This document shows positions 51,003 through 63,228 of a DNA stretch of 64,000 nt, piece after piece. The stretch is from NCBI GenBank assembly GCA_023853785.1, contig JAJIRX010000510.1, positions 558,001-622,000 on the forward strand, given 5' to 3'. The notes under the pieces are model-generated. The model was not told the DNA's origin and did no database searches. It saw nothing but the letters and a program-made list of their open reading frames with translations. Made by a program: the position numbers and the translations under genes. Positions within the stretch are counted from its first letter, which is position 1, and each line of letters starts with the position of its first letter. The stretch comes from Psilocybe azurescens. Lineage: Eukaryota; Basidiomycota; Agaricomycetes; Agaricales; Agrocybaceae.

Positions 51003-51986
51003 GGTTATTTCCCTGTGCCGGTATTTGGGCACTGTGTGAGATGGTGATGGAGAGAAGGAAAGTGAGAGGAAACTCGACGATAGCCCGGTGTCAATATGCG
51101 GGCCGATCTACAGATAGGAGCTTTATTGAACCCTCGACTCTCGACGAATCCCTTGGCTAGAGGGAGATTGAAAAAGCTGGTTCTAAAATAGCCTTTAGAT
51201 GACATTATAACGTCTGAGGTCCGTGGAAGAAGTCGTGTGAGCAAGATGCTCACGAGACCGCGACGAGGAAACGGTTTCTCCCATGACAATTATTTCTAGT
51301 CGCGAATATTCACTACATCGATCGAACAGCCGGTATGTACAGCCTTGACACTAGTCCAGCTCAGGCAGGAAGCAGATCCAAGACCACGGACACACAAATA
51401 CGAGTCAAAGAGAACGGCGCGAGCCTGTGGAGAATGAGACAAGACAAGATTGTGGGGCACATCTTAGCCGAAGGACGACAAACTGGGGTCGGGATTTGAA
51501 ATCCTTTCTCCCTCTTACCCTCATAAGCGTTCCTGTAGTCGTCCACTGTTGCGCCGCTCAGCATATGGCAAAATCATTCGACTTCGCGATTGATTCGGAG
51601 AAGGGTGGAATTTGGTGGCAAGGGAACTTTCCACGCTACGAAGGGTAACACAGGCACGTTTCCGACTGAGTTCTTGTTATAAACCGTGGTCTACTATGAT
51701 ACGAGGCCGATTCGAGTTCTCCTTTGAGTATCCTCTGATCAATCTGTGTTTTCACAACATTACTCTGCTCAGCATCTTGCCGCTTTTTTCGAAAGAAAAA
51801 GATCTACTGCACATCGACTCTAATGTTGTGTAGCAAATGCACCTCGTCGATAATTGATGACCTTACTGTTTCTCAAACTATAGTTTCCAAACGCATCTCG
51901 CGTTATGTAAGGATTAAAATCTATCTGAAGTGCGGTCCTTATACTGACTATTACATTAGCAAGCTGTAGCAAGTCTGGAGGCCGAA
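51003..51986. other. divergent intergenic region
   Basis: About 1 kb between the 5' ends of the cyclodeaminase homologue and the F-box gene at 51987. ORFs here on either strand show no recognised domain. It probably holds both promoters. Confidence 0.5.
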
Positions 51987-53405
51987 ATGTCGCAAATCGA
52001 TACCATGATTGAGAGCCTTGCCAATAGACGCACGATGCTCCGAAGAAGGATCAACGCTATGTCGCCTACTGCGCAACTACCGCCAGAAATCCTGACGGAG
52101 ATATTCAGACTGGTTTGCCATGCTCTCGAGGATGGAGGAAAGGCGGTCACTCCATTATTCTTTGGACGCATCTGCAAAGACTGGCGGGACATTGCATGGT
52201 CGACACCGCTCCTTTGGAGCACTCTATCACTGCATATTTCTCAAAAAACCTACCACTCGCAGGCCCATCTTCTAAAAGACTGGCTTCTCAGAGCACAGAT
52301 TTCCCCTCTCTATATCAAGCTTACGACTGATGACGAGCATGAATCGACCTTTGCTCCCTCCGGTCCATCATGGATGTTTTGGCCACCCGCTCGAAGTATT
52401 GGCACAGTCTCGACACTATACTACCCCCCTCAATGTCATGATATACTTATTGATAACCATTTTTCTACGTTAACCTCCCTTTCGGTACGGCCACCCAAGG
52501 GCACGATTTCGACATTCAGCGAGCCTCCTAACATGTTTCTATCAGCACCCAAACTCCGCGACGTCGATTTGTCCGGGTACAATTTCTCGGCGATGGTATT
52601 GCCCTGGGGTCAACTGCGGCGCTTCAAGACTCAATTCCTCACTGTGGAAGAATGTCTGAAGATCTTACAGCGATCACCAAATCTCAAGGAATGCCATCTG
52701 GAGAATGTATATTCTCCAGAACTTTTCCCTGCATCCATAACCAACCCACTCGAATCCCATCTCGAGTCTCTCGATGTGGCGCTCATCAAGGCAGGAGCAG
52801 TCTCTCTCCTCGAAAGCGTTACATTGCCTTCACTCTGTGCGCTCCGTATTAATTACAGTCTCCCCGGATCTTTCATCCTTCCGGCGATCAGCTCCTTGGT
52901 CATGCGGTCAGGTTGCAACCTCCGGCGACTTTATATAGAGAAACAAGGTTTTCACGATGACGACCTAATCTCCTGTCTCGAAGCAGTGCCATCCATATCG
53001 CATCTTCGCCTTATTGTTTTGGGCGATGGCGTCGACTCATCCACGGGGCTGACCGCCAAACTAGCAGCGATGCTCCATCCCTCCTATCAGTCTGGAGGTC
53101 CATTGCTCCCTAATCTCACTTGCTTAGAATACCAAGGCCGGGTTTATTGCGATGAAGGGTCTCTGATATCCATGCTATCCGAGAGATGGCGTGTTCCGGC
53201 TTCCGAGAACCCTCGCGTCGCTCGATTGACCATGGTGAACATTATCTCATCAAGCGCATTCAAATTCTCAGCCGAATTCCAACACGAAATAGAAAAGCTT
53301 TCGAAAGAAGGAATGCATCTGGATATTCGTTTATTTGGAGTCTTCGATGTAGCAAGGCCAATCAGTTTGAGGAGTAATTGTGGTTGCTGTCTATGCAGAC
53401 CATAA
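51987..53405 (+). CDS. F-box protein (F-box/LRR-like)
   Basis: A single open frame of 472 codons. The N-terminal part has the usual mushroom F-box sequence LPPEILTEIFRLVCHALEDG followed by RICKDWRDIAWSTPLLWSTL. It is preceded by the short coiled stretch LANRRTMLRRRINAM. The rest is Leu-rich with LRR-like units (APKLRDVDLSGY, LPSLCALRINY, PNLTCLEY) and many Cys in the last segment (CGCCLCRP). F-box proteins of this kind are numerous in Agaricomycetes and act in SCF ubiquitin ligases. The target is unknown. The frame shows no break, unlike its neighbours. Confidence 0.88.
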   Translation: MSQIDTMIESLANRRTMLRRRINAMSPTAQLPPEILTEIFRLVCHALEDGGKAVTPLFFGRICKDWRDIAWSTPLLWSTLSLHISQKTYHSQAHLLKDWLLRAQISPLYIKLTTDDEHESTFAPSGPSWMFWPPARSIGTVSTLYYPPQCHDILIDNHFSTLTSLSVRPPKGTISTFSEPPNMFLSAPKLRDVDLSGYNFSAMVLPWGQLRRFKTQFLTVEECLKILQRSPNLKECHLENVYSPELFPASITNPLESHLESLDVALIKAGAVSLLESVTLPSLCALRINYSLPGSFILPAISSLVMRSGCNLRRLYIEKQGFHDDDLISCLEAVPSISHLRLIVLGDGVDSSTGLTAKLAAMLHPSYQSGGPLLPNLTCLEYQGRVYCDEGSLISMLSERWRVPASENPRVARLTMVNIISSSAFKFSAEFQHEIEKLSKEGMHLDIRLFGVFDVARPISLRSNCGCCLCRP

Positions 53406-53721
53406 TTCCGACGATATGCACGAGATTATAATTAAATAAATCCGTACGTGTTTTTTCGATTTAGTCACTGTGCAATCTGAAACAAGCCAGAGATGGCGAT
53501 GCCAATACTTTTAATCACGAGAAAGATGTGAACAGATAAAATATACATATGAGGTTGATAAGCTAGGAAAGAGAAGTCCAGAACCGGGAAAATTATGTTT
53601 TCTCTGCGTATAAATGCTACGTGGTACCGGGATTAAACGAAAGATGGCGATGATGAAGCTGGGGAAACCTTGGAGGAATAGTAGAATGTGGTTCAGCTGG
53701 GCTCTTTCTGTCAGAAAAAGA
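53406..53721. other. intergenic region between convergent genes
   Basis: 3' flanks of the F-box gene and the AT-hook gene. No gene is supported. Confidence 0.4.
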
Positions 53722-54860
53722 TTAGGCTGTAGCTGGAACTTCTGTTATAGCTTGGGGATCGGGTTCGCCATCGGCATCGGCGTCAACGTCGTGATCGTCT
53801 GGAGGATACCGCGAAATTAGCAAATTTCATTTTCGAGAGGATAATATGAATCTTACCGGCTGCAACGATATCATTTGGGTCGTTTTCTATAATAAATTGT
53901 GTGAGGAATCGGCAAAACAACTACTGCAATGTAAATAACTGTACCTTTGTTAGAGCCCCCAAGCTGGAGGCATCACCCTGCCCTTGCCCATGAGAGATGA
54001 AAGCAGCCAAAACCACATCTCCTACGATAATCTCTTGTTCGCCTACCTGCGCGGGTTCTTCAATTTGTTCGCCTGCACCTGCCGCGCTGGATTTTCGCTT
54101 GTCCAGAAGTACTCCGTCGAAAACTGATTTGCCTTTGCTCTGGGGAGCAGAGGCGCCCTGGGCGCTCTTTCGAGGCCTGCCTCGTCTGCGCTTGATGGGG
54201 GCCCCGGTCTCGTCGACAGCCGGAGGCGCAGGTGCGCTTTTCTTGGGCGTGGTTTTGGCTTTCTTTGCAGACGCTGAAGTGGTAGGCGCATCGCCGTTGA
54301 CAGCATCGCTCTTCCTCGGTCGCCCTCTTGGTCGTTTTGATGCATCGGCGTCGGTGCTCTTTCTGGGCCGTCCCCGTGGTGTCTTGGGCTGCGATATACT
54401 TGCGGATTCGGGGTCAACCTTGGTGAGTTTGACGCGTTTGGCGCCCTTGTAGCGGGTATTGTGGGCAAGATCTGAATCTGGATTTGCATCTACTTCTTCG
54501 AGACGAGAGCTCTTGCGCTTGGGGCTATTGGCTTCTTCTGGAGCAGAGGCACCAGCGAGTTTTCGTGTTTCTTCCATCTTTTTAACGGCAGGTTCAACTA
54601 AAATGGTCCAGTCAGTTCCGACAATTTCTGTGACAATCTTCTTTACATATGACCACAACGTTTTCTGATAGTTTGAGCGAAAGTAAATGAAACTTACGAC
54701 CACGCTCGTCTATATCACGTAGAAAATCAACCATATCTTCTTTACGCCCCCCTCCCTGATAGTTTCCCCCTTCATTCGAGCCTTGAACGAGCTGCGTGCA
54801 TACCATGCGGAGACATTCTGCCTTCAACAACTCCCAAGGAAATCCCGCACTCGTAGGCAT
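53722..54860 (-). CDS. AT-hook DNA-binding protein
   Basis: Exon 1 (54860 to about 54700) starts MPTSAGFPWELLKAECLRMV and ends DFLRDIDERG. An intron to the acceptor before 54598 joins RGLEPAVKKMEETRKLAG. The long second exon carries three AT-hooks of the RGRPRK type, in PRGRPRKS, RPRGRPRKSD and RRGRPRKSA, in a Lys/Ala/Pro/Ser-rich disordered region (about 54440-54150). Two small exons end with ENDPNDIVAADDHDVDADAD and EVPATA. The stop is TAA (complement of 53722-53724). AT-hooks bind the minor groove of AT-rich DNA, so a nuclear chromatin or transcription role is likely. The 5' exon resembles small helical domains in other fungal AT-hook proteins, but no name is clear. Confidence 0.75.
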
Positions 54861-55378
54861 CGGTATTTTCAGATAAAAATGCGAAAAACACCAGATCGGC
54901 TTGTATTTTCACGATACCCGAAAGTAAAGGGTTTGTGAAAATGGGAGAACGACAATTGCTGGTGTGAAATGGCGGACAACTGTCCAGGATCGCCTGGTCA
55001 TCAGTCTGAGTGTGACTGGCTTGTGATGGTGTGACAATTAGTCAGCCAAGAGCGGCCCGAGAGCGGAATAACCTTGGGATCGAGATACCCTGCCAAAGGG
55101 TGAACCCTCGGTGGACCCCTCCATGATATCTACGCATTCGAGTGGGACTCCTTGCGACGCTAAAGCTTGACCAAGCAATATATAAATCTTGGTTCTTGTC
55201 GGGCGAAAAGCACGAGAGGTCCAATTCTTGTATTGATATCTGTCCAGTGGTGAGCTAGTAGTTCTTTCCGAGTTGTAGTTGTGCAAACAATTCAAGAAAT
55301 GGATGTTGGAAAATCAATTACGCTCCGCATACGCAATAAAATAACATTTTCGTTTGTTCGTCGCCAAATCAGTCACAT
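54861..55378. other. intergenic region
   Basis: Upstream region of the AT-hook gene and downstream of the next minus-strand gene. Small minus-strand ORFs at 55038-55295 are not supported. Confidence 0.4.
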
Positions 55379-56826
55379 TCAGCACTCAGCAAACCAGGGT
55401 GAGATGTAGTACTTATTTTCTACCCATGCATCAAATTCTGTAGGTCGTCTAATCGTATATGATGTTAATTCGTTCTCGTTCAAATTCTGCAGAAATACGT
55501 ATCAGAAAGTAAAATTTATACGCATCAATAGTCCATATGCTCACCATTTTTCTAAAACATCGATGCAAAAAATGCCATCTTCTTTCACAGCAATTTCCAG
55601 TACATTGAGGTTTGGTGATAGACGAAAGAAACTTTGCGCAATGTCTCTAACTGTATCGAAGCTGGAAAGAGATAAAGATCCAGTAAGGACGAGATGCGGG
55701 ATGTTCTGGAAGTGCTCAATCGAGTCAAAAACGTTCGACATCAGGGTCTGGTAGATAAATAAAGTGAGATAAAGTCAATCTGAAGGAACACAACTAGGAA
55801 AAATATGATTAGTGCGTTCCTGCGAGATTTGACTAAAATAAATCTCCAAATACTGAAGTGACATGTAAAGCCCTGCAGTAATCCTCAGGAGAGGATGTAA
55901 TAGCGTTGGGTGGTCGGCAAAGATTATTTGGACTCGTTGAAGCTGGGCTGAATGAGGACCAAGATCGAGGATACCTTCCAAAAAACGGTCATGTCTGGAT
56001 CTAGAATATAGTGTTTTGCTTCATCACGTTGATATAGAAGTATTGACAAATTTATTGTAAAAGAATTTATTTCTGACGCCCGCTCTCTAATAAGAGGCCG
56101 AAGGACCCCGAAATGAGGGATCCATCCCGACCACCCAATATTGGTCAGAGAAGGCATCTGTCCAATGATCGGTGAAGTGTAGTCTCCGCCGATAGAGAAC
56201 GCTGTATAGGATAGCCAGAGGTCTTCTAGTTGATTCTGAGTCCGCAAGAATTCGAACAGCCCACAATGTCTGTAATAAAGGCAATTAAGGCGACGAAGTT
56301 GGAGTGAACAATCCGCGAAAAGAATGGCAATGAGGTTAACACCTCCACCCTCTGGTAGGTTCGAGTAATACGGTAAGAATAGTAGGAGGGGTTTGAGATT
56401 ATGGAGGTTTTTGAACACGGCCGCCTGCAGAGTCAGACGGTTTTGCAAGACATGACGGGCAGCTATTGTTTTCCGGGTTCCAATTTTCTTGACACATAGA
56501 TAGATGTCTCTCTTATTTAAAGAGCCGGCAAGGCCACCTCCATTGTATTGCACATAGAGATCTCGCGCCCAAGACGCTTTGATTTTATCGAAGTACATGG
56601 ATGTAAGAAACGAAGTAAACTTCTCAGGCTGTAGAAAGGGGGCTGTGTGATAGAGTGCACGGCCTGCCATTATTGCGAAGTGTTGATTGACGAGAGTCAG
56701 ACAAAACATCTCTCCTATAGAGCAGTACCAGATAATATCCTCTAATATCTCGGCTGGAAGTGCAGCATCCTTGGAGACCGTTTGCTTCCTCTTGAATTTT
56801 GATATCATGGCGCTGAACGACGCCAT
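55379..56826 (-). CDS. F-box-like protein, frame interrupted
   Basis: The start at 56826 gives MASFSAMISKFKRKQTVSKD, followed by an F-box-like segment, ALPAEILEDIIWYCSIGEMF and CLTLVNQHFAIMAGRALYHT. The body is Leu/Tyr-rich with LRR-like units (LNCLYYRHCGL, PSLTNIGWSGW). The frame breaks at the A6 run 55980-55985: one extra base gives FLEGILDLGPHSAQLQRVQI and a continuing protein. An intron near 55795-55747 joins TLMSNVFDSIEHFQNIPH. One more base in the T5 run 55547-55551 would allow a last intron and the terminal exon (LNENELTSYTIRRPTEFDAW), with a stop at 55379-55381. I infer an intact F-box gene with sequence errors. Function is unknown. Confidence 0.6.
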
Positions 56827-57435
56827 AAGTTAAGACGTATAGGTGAAGAATTTCTGCAAGCTCCATTCACAATATGAGCTTGAAAACAAATAAGTAGAAC
56901 ATATATACCTGCAGGTTGTGCCAGTCTTCTGCTTGATACTTTAAAGCAACGTTAAAGTTGGCACGAAGTTGTTGTCCAAGCCGAACTTGTTAATTAAACG
57001 GCTCAAACCGTAGGAATATTGTACGTAATCCTACTCGGCGAGGTTATTAGCCGGGCGGCTATCTCCTCGACCGTTGAGTACAAGACTTGCGCAAGTCATT
57101 CCATATTGTATTCGGTTGCCACTTAACTTCTCATCCACATCTCGCACCTTAGTGATACTGAAGACCTTTGCAAATTATCCTCGTGGTTCGAAATTTCTGG
57201 CCATTGTCCATTGTTTTGGGCTGTGCAACCCGGGTACGAGTCATAATAAATGTGGCACGAACCAGAATGGATGGGGTGCCACTGTGCCACTGATCTCGAC
57301 ATATTTATAAAAAGAACCTGTCTTCAGTAGGTTTGCTCCTTGGCCTTCACTTCCACTAGTGATCACTGATTCTTAACACAGATCTCATTATTTTTACCCT
57401 TCACCGATCTACCCTCTCCCCATACATCGCTTGCA
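56827..57435. other. divergent intergenic region
   Basis: Between the 5' ends of the minus-strand F-box gene and the plus-strand gene at 57436. No gene is supported. It probably holds both promoters. Confidence 0.45.
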
Positions 57436-59265
57436 ATGAGTGTTCCATTCTGTTTCCCTCCACCGAAGTTCCCTGGAGCCCCAGCCACCAACGCAATGAC
57501 GTCTGAAAAGGCTTTTGCGGCTAACGAAGTTGAAGCAGCTGTGCGCAAGCTTGATTGGGCCTTGAAGACATTCCGTGAAGCCGAACGCGAAAGCCATGTT
57601 TATAACGATATCGTACTCAACAACCGTGTCCTAACAGCTCGGTAAGTTATTACCCCATCGAATGCTCTGCTGTGCGTGGGTCGCTGACTTTAGGTCATAA
57701 CATGTTCAGTATTTCAGCATTATCGTCTCTTGTGGCAAGTCTTTCAGAAGGCGAAATGTAAGTTAATACGGTTATCGCTCTGATGTTCCTTCTCAATCAA
57801 TAACCCCACGGTTTTAGAGCGCAAACCAGGAACGCTTCCACCTCGCCCATTAAAGATACAGAGAAGGCTCCTCGACGACCTCTCTCGGATATCACAGAAG
57901 CGGAGAGTCCTGCGAATCCCGTCAAGACGGGCCCTCAGATCGAATCCGCTCCAACACTCGGAGAAGCTGTTTCCCGGAATTCAGCTTCTATGGGGCCGAT
58001 TTCTGAGGCCATTGGGGCTTTACGTCCATTCTAGGTGCTGGTGTTCATAATATCACCCCCGGTTCATTGGTTTCTGGTGTCGATGTTAATAAGTCTAGTC
58101 CATGGCCTCAGGGAATTCCCAAAGGTTTTGCTTCTGCTGAGCCAGTAATGGCCATACCAGAACCAACCACAACATACGGCAACTTGCCTATTCAAATAAC
58201 GCAGCGCAACGGGGCTCGCTCAGAATATGAAGATCGGGATTTCAGCATGATCGATGGTAAAAGGCGAAATGTTAAATCGGTTCCTGCCCCACCTCCCGTC
58301 CCCAAAGTTGCGCCTCCAGCAAATGGCCCGAAAAAGGGTTTCTTACCCCATTTCGTCGCTTCTTCCCTCTGTGCGAGCCGACACCTGTTTCGCCGATTTT
58401 GTCTCCCCCGTCCTTGGTGCCAACGACTTCAAAATCGTCTGATAATGGGCCTACTACGCCTGTTACCTGTTCGTTGTTTTATCCTACCTCGTCTCTGCGA
58501 ACGAAGACCAATTCGACAGATGGTGGACCAGGCAGTTCTCCTAAGCGCCGAGCGGAAGACACTCAGCAGTTCAGCTCTCACATCAGCGTAGAATCCGGTC
58601 CCAAAAGGCGTCGCACTGCTGCTCCTTCGCCTTCGGAACAACAAAGTTTTGATTTTTCTGGTACGCCGCACATTATTACATGTTCAACTTAAGATACTGA
58701 ATCTCAGTTTCTAGATTATGATGATCGAAATACGAGCATGCCTGCTCTCCCGTATTGGTGCAGCAATTCAAGCCTCGATCCCCCTCTTCCAATTCTTCCT
58801 CTTCTGTTGGCCCTTCAGGAATAGAAACATTGGCAGCGTTTGCTGCTACATTCTCTGATGCCCAAATGTCCGATCTGGATGCTGCTGGAAGCCCACAGGG
58901 TGTCTTAAATGCAGATTTTAAGAATCTGGACGTAGGGGATGTCTCGTTCAAAGTATCTAGTAAAGGTAAGGAGCGCGCTCAAGATCCTGGATTTATTCTC
59001 TCTAGTTTGAAGCAAAGAGCTCCCGGCTTGTTGTCTTCCAAGGGCGAAGTCTCTCTGACTTCGAAAGTACGCGTTTCTCGATCGACTACACAAGGATACT
59101 CCCTGCCTAAGAAAGTTAGTCTCAAGGACAAGAGTCAGGCACCTGCTTCCAATACGCAATCAGCTTTACTCAGGGAAGAATCTCACGACGGAGGAAAGGC
59201 TTGCTCCCCCTCGTCGTAGTTCTCGTCTAGCTTCCATCTCTAGCCCATATAAACGGCACAATTAG
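57436..59265 (+). CDS. hypothetical low-complexity protein, frame interrupted
   Basis: I do not recognise this gene. It starts MSVPFCFPPPKFPGAPATNA with a helical segment (SEKAFAANEVEAAVRKLDWA). Two introns (about 57642-57711 and 57759-57817) lead to a long Ser/Pro/Thr-rich region. Frame breaks occur at the T3 run 58019-58021 (one more T gives FTSILGAGVHNITPG), at the A5 run 58331-58335, at the C3 run 58749-58751 and near 59160. Each single-base fix reopens a continuous Ser/Pro-rich, probably disordered protein. A Lys/Arg patch (GPKRRRT) could be nuclear-localising. The last exon reaches TAG at 59263-59265. The small exons and clean introns support a real gene. Confidence 0.5.
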
Positions 59266-59785
59266 TGCTACCGTGACACTATGGCCTTGTCCGTTGCATT
59301 ACCTTTTTATTCTGTGCCAGTCCCAGTGGGCTCTTTTTATTGGCCTGCGCCCATTCAAGGCTGCCGCCTATTTCGTTTCCTCTCATTAATCCACTGTCAA
59401 TTCTCAACAACCTTTTGTCCCACATCAATCTCGGAGATTCAATGGAACCTTGTATACTTATAGACTTTATTTTGGCTTCCTCGCAAAGTCTTTACAGTAT
59501 AATTTAGTTATCCCGTTATAAAATGAACAAGTGACGATTGTCCTGATTTTCGCAAATTAAAATGGTCTAATTTTATCCTTGACAAGGTCAATCGCAGAAT
59601 GATACAAGGTTAAGTTGTCGCCGTCGACCGTCCAGAACTCCATGTAGTGATATTTCTAACATATATACACAGCCTTTATCGATCTCTCACGATTGAAAGA
59701 CATATATTGACGTTGTACATGCACCGTTCATCCCATTTTCCCAAAGGCCTTTGTTTACGACCTCCAGAGAGTCATTACTTCACGA
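59266..59785. other. intergenic region
   Basis: About 520 bases with no supported gene. It holds the 3' flank of the preceding gene and the upstream region of the F-box-like gene at 59786. Confidence 0.45.
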
Positions 59786-61087
59786 ATGAGCGCTGTCGAT
59801 GGAAACCCCTATCATTTCCTCCCTCCCGAGCTCATCGCCGCGATTTTCGATAACCTCATCGACGACTACCGAGCACTGTTTAATGTGGGACTTGCAAACA
59901 AGCTCATGCATGACATATCTCGTCGTCTACTCTATCGGACTATGTACAGCATATTCAACGCACAGTCTAAAAACCGGAAGGCCGGCATCCCAAGAAACAG
60001 CAATCGCGCTGTGCTTTCGGTCCTGAAGAACCTGAATCTTGCGTCCTATGTTCTAGAGTATACCATTGAAGACCCTGCACCACTGTTTGGACAGTCGCCC
60101 AGCCCTTTGCAGAGTCTGCGCCGAGGGCTCCATGCTATGGTCAACTTAAGGCATTTGACCATAGAGACATACAGCCCGGAGAGGTGGAAGCTGTTGTTTG
60201 ACTTCGATTCCCAATTTCCCGCTCCTCGAGTCCCATTTCAGCTCGAGACCTTTGCTTGCAAAGGGCATGACATCCGCTTGACATGCACAAGCTCATATGC
60301 AGATCTGAGCGCCTTTCTCCATACTCAGGACAGGCTGCGGCGCGTGGACGTGCAGCTGAGCAGGGATAGCTGGGAATATAGCTGGGAGCACAAGACGGGC
60401 GGACTCTTAGAGCGTGATACACAAATGGTGCCGTTTCCGCCGAGCGCCTGTCCTCAGCTTGAATGGGTGATCGGAAACCGAGCTGCAATCGAGGCTCTTC
60501 TCCCGGGAAGAAAAGTACGCGTACTCCAGTGGAAATATTGCTGGAGCGATGCCAGGGGCTCCATTCGGTATCTGGCAAAGGAACTGGGCCACTTAGAAGT
60601 GCTGGCACTGCCTGATTCCGGATGGCTAGGTGTAGATCCCCCGTGCTTCAGATGGCGAAGTATATGCGAAATTTGCAATATTTGGAGGTCCAGAATACGG
60701 TGAGCTATCCACTTTACAGTCTACAAACCTATCCAACATCATTATTTCTACATCTAAATCGTGGTTCCTCAGGATTTTGACTCGCTTGCATGGGCGCTCA
60801 CCCTTCCGTCCCTACTAGGAATTGTTCTTTTGGACAGCCGAGACAGGCATCGACCAATTAATACTCCAGCTCGCAGAGAGAAAGCTGCCGACTTCTTCGA
60901 GCAGCTTTTAACTCTGCAATTTATAGCTGTCGAGCTGCCTTCTTCGTTGAAAAACAATTTTGAGCTGTGGAGACGTCTTCACAATAGTCGTACAAATATG
61001 GAGGGGTCTAAGACTTACGATTTAGCACGCGAGCCGGAGTACGTGAAATACTCCTTCATTCAAAGGATAATCTATCCTTTTATCTAG
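59786..61087 (+). CDS. F-box-like protein
   Basis: It starts MSAVDGNPYHFLPPELIAAI with the F-box-like core LPPELIAAIFDNLIDDYRAL. Leu-rich repeats follow (HAMVNLRHLTIETY, ELGHLEVLALPDSG). The first exon frame ends at 60703. One extra C in the C5 run at 60638-60642 gives DPPVLQMAKYMRNLQYLEVQ and a phase-correct intron (about 60702-60774). Exon 2 reads DFDSLAWALTLPSLLGIVLL and ends YPFI at 61085-61087. The product is about 430 residues. This is the usual build of mushroom F-box/LRR-like proteins. The target is unknown. Confidence 0.72.
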
Positions 61088-61138
61088 AGAAAGTCATCAT
61101 ATAGAATTTATTACAAGGAGTCCTCCAATTACTTCACT

Positions 61139-62598
61139 TTAGGAAACTACCCCACCCTTCATCCCAAGACATAAACCGTACATCCATCGTCTTCCCGAAT
61201 GGCTGGTCAATTCAAAGACTTTGCGACGGAAAAGGTTCATAGGGCTATCGCGAAGCTTATAGTCCAGATATAGAGGAACAGTCGAGACAAATTTGGGATG
61301 GCTTTGCACTGGGGCAGTAGCACCTCTTACGTTGGACCTGATCGTGAGTTTCTCCAGCGGAGCAGTAATATCCACTTCTTTGGTCCTTCGGATCATAACC
61401 TCTAGCATAATCTCCAGATGATCCTGAGAGAGCGGTCCTTCACATGTAAACACCCTAAGAGACGGCAGGAGGAAGTTGAACGATCGTGAGCTGGATGTAA
61501 TGCCCCAAAGAAGGCATCTCCAAATTCCATATGGCTTTTAGAAAGATTTTCATTTCCAGTACCTCGACTGAGTCTAGCACGTCAAAGAGGTCAATGAGAA
61601 CCCTTTCGACACTTTCGATACCGGAGCTCAGAGAGAGATGTGTGAGCTCGCATTGCCATCGCAACATGAACGAGAATACGTCTCTTGTAGTAAATCCATC
61701 AACATATCCTTGGTGACGTGTACTTCCAGATGCTTCAAAGAGGGAGGGTGAGGCAAGATATAAGGACACTGAGATTTGTCGTGTTACGAAATGAAAGATG
61801 AAGTGTGCGCAGTCTGGAGTGTGTTGCGATGGTATACGACTCAAATTCTTTCTGCGGGTGTGTTTCCGATACATGAACTTCGGTAAGATTGAGGAATAAG
61901 TCGAATTGACGGCGTAAGTCTGTCCTGCTGAATTCTAAAAAGTATAGACTAGTGATTCGGTTGACTGGAAGCATTATGACTGCAGTCGTGGTATTGGTTA
62001 GCCAGTAACCAAGAGTAATATTCCGAAGGTTAGATGCCCCAGTCAAATCCAGTGGGAAACCCGATACCGTCGAGGTGTTAAGCACATGACGATGGGGGTT
62101 ATCGTAGGTAAATGAAGTAAGTCGCGGCAGCGTGAAGATGTCAATGTGATATAGTTTGTTGGAAAGGAATCCGCACCAAGCAAGGGAGATGCGAAGACAA
62201 ACAGAGCCATTGTGCGCTATGCTCAACCAGCAATTCCATGAGTTCCATCGGAGGCTCGCGATATTCACCATATAAATGTCCAAATCCTGGCCCTTGGAAC
62301 GAGTTAGCCATCCGTTGAGAAGGGGCCATCTATCTTCGCAGTTGATGTCTGCGTTTTGCAAGCGAATGTCCACTGTAGTCCATAGCTCGGATGTCGACCA
62401 AACTAGATTCCTCCAGCTGTTCGACCGAGCGACAGCGAATGAAGCTTTCTTTGCCATTGAATATTCCCTGGAATGACTTGGCATACAAGAGAGAAGATCG
62501 GCGCAATGATTTCGGGGGTAATGTTTAGGGTCAAGCGGATGGTTTCTGCTACTCTCTATACCAGAAGCGTTTGTGATAGTCGGAGGTTCTTCTAACAT
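61139..62598 (-). CDS. F-box-like protein, several frame breaks
   Basis: Segments in different minus-strand frames align as one protein. The start at 62598 gives MLEEPPTITNASGIESSRNH. A frame change near 62500 gives the F-box core TPEIIAPIFSLVCQVIPGNI, followed by SWRNLVWSTSELWTTVDI. Long LRR-like sequence follows (LPRLTSFTYDNP, ASNLRNITLGYW). Breaks near 61740 and at the C4 run 61503-61506 (one base too many) link the last segments, SFNFLLPSLRVFTCEG and PLSQDHLEIMLEVMIRR. The end is GMKGGVVS at 61139. The order of conserved blocks is right. I read it as a real F-box gene with several single-base errors, though decay cannot be excluded. Confidence 0.55.
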
Positions 62599-62601
62599 CA
62601 A

Positions 62602-63228
62602 GTCGACGCCAATGGCTCATCGTAGGAGTATTGAGGAATTGTGGGGGAACGAAACAGAAAGGTGAGTCAACCTACTTGACGTAAAGTTTGTTGATCATAT
62701 GCTCCTCCCTACTGTCGACAGGCAGACCTTGCTGGAGTGTCGAAATGTCAGCACCAAAAACGCGTAATCTGTTCTATAAGTGTTTCGAGGTCGCAGGACC
62801 AGATAGTCCCGCGCGAATAGTGGTTGTATAAGTTATCTATCTACGATGTATAATGATGGTACCGTGAAATGAAAGATGGGATGAGATCAGGGAGCGGAAA
62901 GCAAATTCGAAAACAGGAAACATTGGATCTGTAAAGAAAGGGGGTGGTTCCTGAGGTGAGGGTGGGGGAATGAGATCCAGACTGACTCGAACAGATGCTT
63001 GAAGGCGTTAATGTAAACGAGAAAGCTTAAAGACGAGGAAGAGGATGAAGATGAAGGAGGGGGTAAAAAGAAAGTGGTATCTGGTAATTCGGAATGTCCT
63101 TGCACGTTCCATCCTGTTCATCCTACTTTTCAACCATTCAACCATCCAAACCATGTGACCGTCTGGACCAAGGCCAGCAGCCAGTCATTTGTTCCCTACG
63201 AAGAAAACCAGAACGGTGAAGGACCATC
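62602..63228. other. intergenic region
   Basis: 3' flank of AUR1 and upstream region of the minus-strand F-box-like gene. The stretch 63030-63070 is a GAAGA-type purine run. No gene is supported. Confidence 0.45.
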
